12,349 nt of DNA from an uncultured Phycisphaerae bacterium (GTDB taxonomy: Bacteria; Planctomycetota; Phycisphaerae; Phycisphaerales; SM1A02). Below are positions 1 to 7,900 of this stretch, in pieces. Position numbers and translations under genes: made by a program. The stretch lies in assembly GCA_937899935.1 (NCBI GenBank), contig CALCOW010000182.1:1-12349 (forward strand), read 5' to 3'. The first letter of the stretch is position 1, and each line of letters begins with the position of its first letter. The notes below the pieces were generated by a model. It saw only the letters and a program-made list of their open reading frames with translations, ran no database searches and was not told where the DNA came from.

Positions 1-747
1 TTCAGTGCGGCCCATCATGCGCCGCGCTGTTTTTTTCAGAATCTTCTTATTGAGCTGCTTGATGTCTTCGTATGATTCGCCGGCACCAAGCCAATACACT
101 AACCCTGAGCTGCCGCGTGGTTGTAGTTGTAAATTGAACCCAACCGTTGAGTCGACAGAGCCCTGTGCAATTGCATTGCGAGAAAGATTGCCATCTTCGG
201 CATCGCGCCAAGTGCCCTCTGCTTCGTTAATACGCTTGGCTCCGGTACTCCAGTGGTCGATACCACACTTGCGATCATCACAGCCATTGATTACGAAATA
301 CGTGCCATCTTTATAGTGGACTAGACCAGCCAGCACGGGGTCATAATTGACGGTATCACCGACCGGAGAGCCATTGACGGAAATGTCATGATGAAAGAAA
401 ACTCGCACATCGCGAGCATTGCTGGTGAGGTTGGTGACAGTGATGTGTCTGAAATAAACCGGTGAGGCGTAATCAACGGCGTCACAACAGAGCAATTCCA
501 GTTCCAGTTTAGGATGCTTCAGCAGTACCTCGGTGACCATGGTGTCAGGTTTGTAGCGAAGTTCTCGTTCCCACTCTGGATCATCGATCCAAGCGAATTC
601 GCCGTCGGCCCAAACGCCAAAGCGCTGCACATGACCATCCGTGTGGTTTGGTAGACCAACATGTGGGTAGTAAATGTCACGAATCTGGTAGAGCCCATCG
701 AAGGTGACCAGCATGTCGCCATTACCGACGGGAATATCACGAGGCAT
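1..747 (-). CDS. Glycoside hydrolase family 15 (glucoamylase-like) protein, N-terminal part, cut by window edge
   Basis: The frame is open from an ATG at 747 to the first base of the window with no stop, giving 249 codons. The protein starts MPRDIPVGNGDMLVTFDGLY, followed by RDIYYPHVGLPNHT and FGVWADGEF. This is the typical opening of prokaryotic GH15 proteins (glucoamylase, glucodextranase or trehalase type), whose N-terminal beta-sandwich domain precedes an (alpha/alpha)6 catalytic barrel. Members hydrolyse alpha-glucosidic bonds and release glucose. The catalytic glutamates lie in the missing part, so the substrate cannot be chosen. Full members run about 600-700 residues. There is no signal peptide, so it is probably cytoplasmic. 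The start is fixed by AGGGAG seven bases upstream. It is the last of three same-strand genes, 62 bp after the SpoA-domain gene. The family call is from recognised motifs only. Confidence 0.85.
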   Translation of the reverse strand, partial: MPRDIPVGNGDMLVTFDGLYQIRDIYYPHVGLPNHTDGHVQRFGVWADGEFAWIDDPEWERELRYKPDTMVTEVLLKHPKLELELLCCDAVDYASPVYFRHITVTNLTSNARDVRVFFHHDISVNGSPVGDTVNYDPVLAGLVHYKDGTYFVINGCDDRKCGIDHWSTGAKRINEAEGTWRDAEDGNLSRNAIAQGSVDSTVGFNLQLQPRGSSGLVYWLGAGESYEDIKQLNKKILKKTARRMMGRTE

Positions 748-754
748 AGAACGG

Positions 755-760
755 CTCCCT
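755..760 (-). promoter_or_regulatory. Ribosome binding site of the GH15 gene
   Basis: Read on the minus strand this is AGGGAG, seven bases before the ATG at 747. It is a strong Shine-Dalgarno match and decides the start. The same hexamer at the same distance precedes the subtilase-like gene at 3070. Confidence 0.7.
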
Positions 761-809
761 TGTTGAAACGAGCCCAATCATAGGCGATAGGATGCCCTAG
801 CCAACAAAT

Positions 810-1136
810 TTAAGTACGGGGCCCTTCGTCTTTACTAAGAGCGGAGATCCGTGTATCCACGTCGTCTAATTGTCCAACCCGAATACCGTAGTTCTCGCCT
901 ACCTTGACGGCTTGTCCCTGAGCGACCTTGTGGTTATTCACCAGAATATCCAGGGGTCCTGAGCCACCTGTGGATGCATCTGTCTCTAGTGAAAGGCCCA
1001 GATCAATGATCTCGCCAGGGCTCAGTGCGGTGATCCGCTTCATCGGTAGTTTGCACTGTGCCAGACGTACGATGATCGGTACTTCCAGGCTCTTAATCGC
1101 TTCAAGTGAACGTGGCATACAGACGCTATCGGCCAA
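810..1136 (-). CDS. Stand-alone FliN/SpoA-domain protein (flagellar motor switch type)
   Basis: This small protein of 102-108 residues is almost entirely one SpoA (FliM/FliN C-terminal) domain. Features seen are SLEVPIIVRLAQCKLPMKRI, then LSPGEIIDLG, then LDILVNNHKVAQGQAVKVGE and YGIRVGQL. This matches the FliN pattern of a short beta-rich domain with LxLxVNxxxVAxGxxVxVxxxxGIR. FliN forms part of the C-ring that sets flagellar rotation direction; related SpoA domains build the sorting platform of type III secretion. The start is uncertain: the longest frame opens with TTG at 1136, while an ATG at 1118 gives 102 residues; neither has a convincing Shine-Dalgarno. It lies 42 bp after pyrB in the same reading frame but beyond the pyrB stop. 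No other flagellar gene is in the window, so a motility role is inferred from the domain alone. Confidence 0.8.
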   Translation of the reverse strand: MADSVCMPRSLEAIKSLEVPIIVRLAQCKLPMKRITALSPGEIIDLGLSLETDASTGGSGPLDILVNNHKVAQGQAVKVGENYGIRVGQLDDVDTRISALSKDEGPRT

Positions 1137-1178
1137 TTGACCCCGGGATCCACAAGATGGTTTCGCTATTGACGTTCC

Positions 1179-2150
1179 CTAGGCCAAGAGCTTCTCTAAC
1201 ACAGCCATACGCACCACCACACCATTGCTGACTTGCTGCATAATCAGGCTGCGCTTGGGATCATCGGCGACCGCTGAGGCGAGCTCAAAGTCGCGGTTGA
1301 TTGGTCCAGGGTGTAGCACGGGTGCAGTGGGTTTGAGTTGCGCCGCTCGGGCCTGATTGAGGCCAAACTTATCAGCATAATCTGGACCGATGATATCACG
1401 CTCGTGCCGCTCAAACTGAACACGCAGCATCATGATCGCATCTAAGTCAGCAAGGACTGCATCTAGATCATGGGCAATCTCAACGCTGCCAACAGGTGGA
1501 TCCAAATGCTTTGTTATCTCTAAGAATGTCTCAGGAACTAGTTTTGGTGGGCCAATGAGCACCACGTGCGCACCCAATGTTGTAAGTGCATGGATATTAG
1601 AGCGGGCCACACGACTTGAGTCGATGTCGCCCACGATGGCAATACGCTTGCCATGAAGCTCATCACCGGTGATGGTCTGTCCAACCTTGAAGTGCTCAAG
1701 CAGTGTCATCAGGTCGAGCAATCCTTGGGTTGGATGCTCGTGTTTACCATCACCGGCATTGATAATTGAGCAATCTAAATGATCGGCCAATAGTGCAGGA
1801 CCTCCACTGGGTGTGCAGCGAACGACGATCGCATCAACACCCATCGCATGGACATTGCGGGCGGTATCAAGCAGTGTTTCGCCCTTCGAAACACTCGATG
1901 ACTTGGCATACAGGTCAAGCACATGCATGCCCATCCGTTGGGCTGCTCGTGTGAAGCTCAAACGTGTTCGTGTGGAGTCTTCAAAGAACAGATTGGCCAG
2001 GGTCTTCCCCGCCAGTGGGCCATGACCTGGCCCTCGATCGGGCTCGTGGTTGAGCTCAGCAGCCCGTTTGGCCAATGCAGTCAATTCAGTGGCAGAATGG
2101 CCCTCGAGCTGAAGCAGATGTCGAATGGTGGCTGGATCGGCTGTAAGCAT
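1179..2150 (-). CDS. pyrB: Aspartate carbamoyltransferase, catalytic subunit
   Basis: The product joins carbamoyl phosphate and L-aspartate to give N-carbamoyl-L-aspartate, the committed step of de novo pyrimidine synthesis in the cytoplasm; the catalytic chain is a trimer. At 323 residues it is the usual size. The carbamoyl-phosphate motif STRTR is at residues 59-63 (inside FFEDSTRTRLSF). The mobile-loop lysine is K89 in SVSKGET, matching Lys84 of the E. coli enzyme. HPTQG starts at residue 139 (E. coli His134 region), and HPGPINRD starts at residue 280. All expected active-site elements are present, so it should be functional. STRT followed by an aspartate-type HPGPINR end favours ATCase over ornithine carbamoyltransferase. 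No pyrI, pyrC or PyrR-type leader is visible. The start is the ATG at 2150, which has no clear Shine-Dalgarno. It diverges from the lipoprotein gene across 38 bp. Confidence 0.95.
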   Translation of the reverse strand: MLTADPATIRHLLQLEGHSATELTALAKRAAELNHEPDRGPGHGPLAGKTLANLFFEDSTRTRLSFTRAAQRMGMHVLDLYAKSSSVSKGETLLDTARNVHAMGVDAIVVRCTPSGGPALLADHLDCSIINAGDGKHEHPTQGLLDLMTLLEHFKVGQTITGDELHGKRIAIVGDIDSSRVARSNIHALTTLGAHVVLIGPPKLVPETFLEITKHLDPPVGSVEIAHDLDAVLADLDAIMMLRVQFERHERDIIGPDYADKFGLNQARAAQLKPTAPVLHPGPINRDFELASAVADDPKRSLIMQQVSNGVVVRMAVLEKLLA

Positions 2151-2188
2151 GCCACGATTCTAACGCCCGTCTCGGTTAGACTGCACCT
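2151..2188. promoter_or_regulatory. Short divergent intergenic region between pyrB and the lipoprotein gene
   Basis: Only 38 bp separate two divergent start codons, so promoters for both genes must sit here or reach into the opposite coding sequences. TAGACT at 2177-2182 is a possible -10 element for the rightward gene and would place transcription start almost on its ATG, implying a leaderless message. Neither gene has a Shine-Dalgarno in this spacer, which agrees with leaderless or weakly led transcripts. This is an inference from spacing. Confidence 0.35.
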
Positions 2189-2848
2189 ATGCACCACATG
2201 ATTTGGAAATGTGTTCTGGCCGGCCTGCTCTTCATCGGCGTTGGTTGTCACTCCAATCAAGGGCCAGAAGTACTCAATGTCCAATCGACAGCCTACAACC
2301 AGGCCTTCGATGCGGCTGTTGAGGCTGCTACGAAATGGGGTATGCCAGCCCGCTTGCGCGATCGCCGCAATGGGGTGATCGAGACCGAGCCAGCAATCGC
2401 AAGCTCCATTTTTGAGCCATGGAAATCGGACAACCCAAACTTCTCAGATGCCATGGAAAACACGCTGGGGATGCATCGGCGCACGGTTCGATTTGAGTTC
2501 ACACCGGTTGGCTTTGAGGCTTCTATTCTTCGGGCTCCAGAAGTGCTCACTGGCCCGGACATGGTGGCGTTGGGTTCAGCAGATCTCGACCTGACAAACT
2601 ACCAAGGCGATCTCGAACTTAGAGCCTGGGTCTTCCTTGAACGAGCGGGACAGCCGGGCTACCAACGCAATGCCTGGACGCGCCGGCGTTCAGGGGTGGT
2701 GATTGCCGATGACCCGGGTCGAGAAACCCAGACGGGAATCATCTGGACACCAGTTCATCGCGATGAGGCCTTCGAGCGGCGGCTGCTATCCACCGTCCAG
2801 GACGAGCTTCAGAGCTCAGCCGCTGCTCAAACGGTCTCCACTCAGTAA
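2189..2848 (+). CDS. Probable lipoprotein of unknown function
   Basis: This 219-residue protein has a short N-terminus with one lysine, a hydrophobic stretch VLAGLLFIGVG and then a cysteine at residue 20. This resembles a lipoprotein signal, although the residue at -3 is Gly rather than the usual Leu or Val. The mature part carries YNQAFDAAVEAATKWGMPAR, then RNGVIETEP, and two alternating beta-type stretches (RRTVRFEFTPVGFEASILRA and DLELRAWVFLERAG). I do not recognise the family. The composition suggests an alpha-beta envelope protein whose AF.AAVEAA helix and GVIETEP strand resemble the layout of small outer-membrane-associated lipoproteins. An alternative start is the ATG at 2198, giving MIWKCVLAG. 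It precedes the subtilase-like gene on the same strand by 221 bp, too far to assume an operon. Confidence 0.75.
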   Translation: MHHMIWKCVLAGLLFIGVGCHSNQGPEVLNVQSTAYNQAFDAAVEAATKWGMPARLRDRRNGVIETEPAIASSIFEPWKSDNPNFSDAMENTLGMHRRTVRFEFTPVGFEASILRAPEVLTGPDMVALGSADLDLTNYQGDLELRAWVFLERAGQPGYQRNAWTRRRSGVVIADDPGRETQTGIIWTPVHRDEAFERRLLSTVQDELQSSAAAQTVSTQ

Positions 2849-2879
2849 AAAAACCAATTGGATATCGGGCCAATCTAGG

Positions 2880-2896
2880 CAAAAACCTCGTTTTTG
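2880..2896 (+). terminator. Weak candidate terminator after the lipoprotein gene
   Basis: A perfect 7-bp inverted repeat, CAAAAAC-ctc-GTTTTTG, lies 31 bp after the stop codon. A second short repeat, ATTGG (2857-2861) with CCAAT (2869-2873), precedes it. The stem is A/T-rich and the U-run lies inside the hairpin rather than after it, so intrinsic termination would be weak. Confidence 0.3.
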
Positions 2897-3056
2897 ATGC
2901 AATGAACCGCATCTTTGCCCGTTAAAATGGGTAAATACGCATGGAAAAGAGTGAGTTTCCTTTTGCCCCGTGTCTGAACGTAGCTACTCTTAAAGGATTG
3001 GTGGGTCGCACCGTCAGCCATATTGGGCGTACAAATAGGGTTGTTTGATCATCGTC

Positions 3057-3062
3057 AGGGAG
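3057..3062 (+). promoter_or_regulatory. Ribosome binding site of the subtilase-like gene
   Basis: AGGGAG lies seven bases before the ATG at 3070. It selects this ATG over the in-frame TTG directly before it at 3067. Confidence 0.7.
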
Positions 3063-3069
3063 CACTTTG

Positions 3070-4662
3070 ATGCGGGCTTTAAAACACCGGCGGATGGAAT
3101 CCATGGCTGTCGCGACAGCAGTGGTGTTGACGTTGGTACTTGGTTTTTCGGCCCAGTTGGCTTCCGCCAACGTCAATGATGAAGAGACCGGTTTAGCTGC
3201 TCTTGCGGAGCGGATCGGCACCGTGCCAACAGGCGCCGGCGTTGGTGTTGGACAGGTTGAGGCCATTGCCAATAGCAACTACGCGCCCAATGAGAACGAC
3301 AGTGATTTTGCAGGCAAGACCATTGTGGAAGCCAGTGGTGCATCCGGTGTCTCGAACCATGCCAACACAGTTTCAAAAGCATTCTTTGGACTCTCGCAGA
3401 GTTTGGCTCCAGGTATCGACAAGGCTTACGTCTATGAAGTGAACTACTGGTTGGGTACCTTCTTGCGATTAGGCTCAAGTAGTGTTCCGAGTGTCACACC
3501 TTCCGACCAGAAGATCGTGAATCACTCATGGGTCGGAAGCGCTGGTAGTTGGGACAATCAGGTGCTCCGTCGAGCTGACTATGTCATGGTTCGTGATGAT
3601 GTCTTGATGTGTGTTGGTGTGAACAATAGTGACCCCGCCTTTCCGCTGATGGCGTATGGCTACAACGGAATCAGCGTTGGCACCCTCGATGGCAGCCATG
3701 CCTCTACAGATGTGGCGGCGGGATATGACGGAGCTGGGCGAACGAAGCCTGAAATAGTCGCATCTGGAAGCAACTTTACAAGCTTTGTAACACCTGTTGT
3801 TGGCGCCGCTGCGGCGTTGTTGGTCGAAACTGCTCGCACGTATGCTGACCTGGCAGTCAATCCTGATGCGGAGCGTTCCGAAGTCATCAAAGCGGTTCTG
3901 CTCTGCGGCGCTGACCGGAGTGGCAATTGGACCAACAATCCCATTGAATCAGGTGGTACAAGAGGCTGGACAGACCGTGGGCTCGATCTGGTGTATGGAG
4001 CGGGCAGCCTTTGGGTTGATGACAGTCACCTGATACTCACTGGCGGAGAAACAAATGGTGAGAGCACCGTGCCTCTGGACAACACCATCACTGGCCCGGG
4101 CTGGGCGCTTGACAATATCAATATTGGCGAGAGTTCCTATTGGCGTTTTACACTAACGGAGCCAAGCGACGTTGAATTTCTAGCAACGTGGCACCGGAAA
4201 ACCAATACATCCTTCACAGCAAACTATATTTCCGACTTTGATCTCTTGTTGTGGTCAGTTTCGGGTATCACTCTTGAGCCACTTCTTGGCAGCGGGCCAC
4301 GTATCTTTGGCGGAAATGTGACCAGCGAAAGTGCCGTTGATAACGTCGAGCTCATACACACCACAAGTTTGGCGCCTGGTGAATATGTCTTACAAGTATC
4401 ACGTGTTGATGGTGCATCAAGTGCAACTCGTGACGTCGCAGTCGCGTGGAAAATTCCCGAATCGGCGCCACAGGGTCTGGTTGGCGACCTGAATAATGAT
4501 GGCTCTGTCGACATTGGAGATTTCTCCATCTTCCTGGTGAGTTTCGGCCAGACTTGTGAGCCAAGTGATGAGTGCCTAGGTGACTTGGATGGTGACCGGA
4601 TGGTCAGCATCTCGGACTTCTCTATCTTTCTTGTGAATTTCGGGGCGACTGCTGGCGGCTAA
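3070..4662 (+). CDS. Secreted S8 (subtilase)-like protein with C-terminal dockerin-like domain
   Basis: The 530-residue product starts with a Sec signal peptide (residues 1-33: basic KHRR, a hydrophobic core, cleavage after ASA). Residues about 50-320 follow the subtilisin order. VGVGQVEA at 57-65 sits where the catalytic Asp strand should be but shows E64. NHANTV has H97 as the catalytic-His candidate. VGVNN with N185 matches the oxyanion hole. FTSFVTP with S238 matches the catalytic-Ser motif GTSxxxP. Residues about 340-465 are beta-rich (YWRFTLTEPSDVEFLATWHR, LAPGEYVLQV), like a pre-peptidase C-terminal domain. Residues about 470-528 are two EF-hand-like repeats: the first calcium loop D473-N475-D477-D481-D484 is complete, the second (from D505) has lost the Gly and one Asp. 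Proteolytic activity is therefore uncertain. No cohesin is in the window. It stands between the lipoprotein and kinase genes on the same strand, with gaps of 221 and 290 bp. Confidence 0.85.
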   Translation: MRALKHRRMESMAVATAVVLTLVLGFSAQLASANVNDEETGLAALAERIGTVPTGAGVGVGQVEAIANSNYAPNENDSDFAGKTIVEASGASGVSNHANTVSKAFFGLSQSLAPGIDKAYVYEVNYWLGTFLRLGSSSVPSVTPSDQKIVNHSWVGSAGSWDNQVLRRADYVMVRDDVLMCVGVNNSDPAFPLMAYGYNGISVGTLDGSHASTDVAAGYDGAGRTKPEIVASGSNFTSFVTPVVGAAAALLVETARTYADLAVNPDAERSEVIKAVLLCGADRSGNWTNNPIESGGTRGWTDRGLDLVYGAGSLWVDDSHLILTGGETNGESTVPLDNTITGPGWALDNINIGESSYWRFTLTEPSDVEFLATWHRKTNTSFTANYISDFDLLLWSVSGITLEPLLGSGPRIFGGNVTSESAVDNVELIHTTSLAPGEYVLQVSRVDGASSATRDVAVAWKIPESAPQGLVGDLNNDGSVDIGDFSIFLVSFGQTCEPSDECLGDLDGDRMVSISDFSIFLVNFGATAGG

Positions 4663-4952
4663 GTCCACCAGAAAAGTAGGGCATTCAGAGGCTCACACGA
4701 AACGGCAAGTTTTCTCCTTCGCGAGGCAGCGATCATCTGATTTTTGGGCTTCTAAGAACCAAAAAGGCCTCTATCGAATCAACAAGAACCCGCATCTAAG
4801 GCGAGACGTATCCTAGGAAGGCGTCGACCTGATCTTGGTAAGTGTGCTGTGATCACGTGCCTAACCTGTGGGTTTGTCCATGCCGAAAGTTGCAGAGGTA
4901 GATCCTACGCTCACCCAATTTATGGGCGCAGTGAACTGTGGAAATTCCGTTC

Positions 4953-7900
4953 ATGAACCATGATCGTGCTCGAGAGATTTTCGACGAAGCAGCAAGTCTT
5001 CCAGCAAAGGCACGAGATGCTTTTCTTGATGAGGCCTGCGGCGATGACACATCGCTTCGTAATGAGGTTAAGTCTCTTATGGGACATTACGAGAGCCATC
5101 CCACCGTTGAAGAGGCAGAGATCAGTGGTACAACCTGGAACGAGTTATTAATTGGTACCCGCATTGGTAACTACAAGTTAATTTCAAAGCTCGGTGAAGG
5201 CGGCATGGGTGTTGTCTACTTGGCACAGCAAACAGAGCCCTTAAAAAGACGCGTGGCAATTAAAGTTGTTAAAGCTGGGGTAGACTCGAAGATAATTATT
5301 GCGCGCTTTGAAGCAGAGCGGCAGGCGCTGGCGTTGATGAATCACCCAGGTATTGCCAGTGTCTATGAAACAGGGGTGACTGATGATGGCCGTCCGTACT
5401 TTGTTATGGAGTACATAGAAGGGCAGAGTATAACCACGGCCTGTGATACAGAAAGACTTAAGACACTACAGCGGCTGCAATTGTTGGTTAAGGTATGTGA
5501 TGCTGTGCAACATGCACATGAGAGAGGCATCATTCATCGTGACCTGAAGCCAAGCAACATAATGGTTGTGCGCGGTGATGATGATCAATTCCACCCAAAG
5601 ATTATTGACTTTGGAGTCGCTAAGGCCACTTCTTTAGATCTTAGTGAAATGACTGATATGACCCAGCCGGGCCAGTTGATCGGAACGCCTGCCTATATGA
5701 GTCCGGAGCAGATTGATCATAATCAAGTCGCTATCAATAGTCGTAGTGATGTCTATGCACTTGGCGTCGTCATGTATGAATTGATTTCTGGTCTATTGCC
5801 ATTTGATCCAAAGTCACTTGCCCAAAATGGCTTGCGTGAGATGCGTCGAGTTATTTGTGAACAAGAACCACCGAGGCCAAGTGAGCAGTTGCAGTTTTCA
5901 CATGTTGGTTATGAAGACAGTCAGCGAATTGCCACGGCAAGGCGCACCAGAATGTCGCTGCTCATACGCAAACTAAGTCGCGAACTCGAGTGGATACCAC
6001 TGAAAGCACTACGCAAATCGAGTTATGAGCGTTACCAGTCGGCTCGCGCCATGGGTGAAGATATACGTCGGTACCTTGCATTCAAGCCACTTGAAGCTGG
6101 AGCAGAATCCGCGCTCTACCGATTCCGGAAAACCGTGAGTCGTAATAAAGGTGTGCTTAGTGCTTATGGTGCGGTGTTGATCGCACTGTTTGCAGGCATT
6201 ATTACCACATCAATGTTTGCCGTTCAATCTCGTCAACAAGCTGCGGTAGCCGAACAACAAAAGAACGAAGCCATCGTCGCAAGAGACAATGCTGAGCACG
6301 AGCGTGTACGAACTGAGGCAGTTAAGAACTTCATGACGAACATACTCACATCGGTAGATCCACAAATCGCTGGTGGAAAGGACAAAGAATTACTGAAGAT
6401 GGTGCTCGCTAATGCGGCCAACGAAGTCGGCGAGAAGTTCGAGAGTCTGCCACTCATTGAGGCGGAGCTTCGATCTGCAATTGCAAAGACCTATTCTGCA
6501 TTCGAATTGTACGAGGAGGCTGAGTCTCACATTTTCGCGGCCTTCAGTATTGGTCGTCGCGTTCTGGGTGATGACCATCCCCAAACAATTCGTTCGATGA
6601 TCGAAATGGGTGACCTCTTTGTTATACAAGGCAAATATGACAGAGCCTTACCTTATTACACGCAGGCAAATGCAACAGCTTCAAGGATCCTTGGAGAGGA
6701 TCACCCCGATACACTGAACTTGATATCAGGTTTAGGCAATCTATTTTTCAAGCAAGGCAATTACGAAAAAGCATGGTCATACCACACGGAAGCTTTAGAG
6801 CGCAGACGTCACGTACTTGGCGATGATCACCTGGACACACTCAATTCAGGAAGCAATGTGGGCGACTTACTTGCGATCAATGGCAGGTACGACGAGGCAA
6901 TGATCTATTACACGGTGGTACTCGAAACCGCACGCCGAACTCTAGGCAGTGACCACCCCACAGTATGTCAGTCACTAGGCAACATAGGGGACATGTTGTT
7001 AAAGCAAGGTAAGTACGATGAGGTGATGCCCTATTACACCGAGGCGAGCGAAATAGCCAGGGATGTTTTTGGAGATGATCATCCTAAGACATTGCGACTG
7101 GTAACCAACATAGCTGATCTTCTTCTTAAGCAAGGTGACTACAGTAAGGCCTTGCTTCACTGCATCGAAGCCTTGGAAAACGCCCAACGTTACTTTGGCC
7201 AGGGGCATGCCTACACGCTTCAGTCGTTTAGAAACATTATTAGTATCTATGAAGCCTGGGAAGATGCTGAGCCTGGACAAGGCCACCAAGCTAAGGCAGA
7301 TGAATACCAACGGAATTACCATGAGGTATTAGCGACAGAGCATCCGCGTTGGATTGTCGAGGCCTCTAGTGTTGCTCGACTCTCCGATGCTCAGCGTTGT
7401 TTTGAACAATGGTTACATGCACTAACCAAGGAAAAAATCACTCGCGAGACTGCTGGTGATATGGAGCTGGTAGTAAGAATGCTTCCGTCTAGGGTGCGCC
7501 GTTCATTATATGTAGAAAGAACTCTCAACCGCGATGAACTGGAGTTATTCGAAAAGGCGATTCCTCATGGGTTGCTCGCGCCTGCAATCTTTTCTACAGA
7601 ACTTGCGGCAGCAGGCAAGAATGCATTTGTGCCCGGATCTAACGTGGCACGGAATAGCTTAAAAATCGAACGAAGACTCTCTGTTTTAGAAAAAGATCTT
7701 GTGAGCAAGCGGAAGAAGTTGGGTGATGAGCACATCGACACCCTCGTAGAGCTTTTTAATTGTGGCTTGCTTTACTTGACTATCAACAAGTATCAAGAAG
7801 CGCTTGTTAGCTTTGAGGAAATTCTAAAAACCAGTCGGCGCGTTTTTGGTCAGGATCACCCATACACAATTGCGTCGATTGCCAATGTGGGTTACGTACT

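Noticed and set aside
5..316. A plus-strand frame of 103 codons at the left edge
   Set aside because: It overlaps the GH15 frame, which is recognisable, continuous to the edge and has a good ribosome binding site.
2894..2928. TTGATG ... TAAAAT as a promoter for the subtilase-like gene
   Set aside because: The spacing of 23 bases is too long for a sigma-70-type promoter; TTGCCC-16-TACTCT at 2963-2990 is no better supported.
4741..4765. Inverted repeat TTTTTGG ... CCAAAAA after the subtilase-like gene as a terminator
   Set aside because: The stem is A/T-rich with an 11-base loop and no following T-run on the plus strand; it may still fold but is not a convincing terminator.
4663..4952. Possible small gene or RNA in the 290-bp gap before the kinase
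   Set aside because: No frame with a ribosome binding site or protein-like composition, no tRNA-like or riboswitch-like fold recognised.
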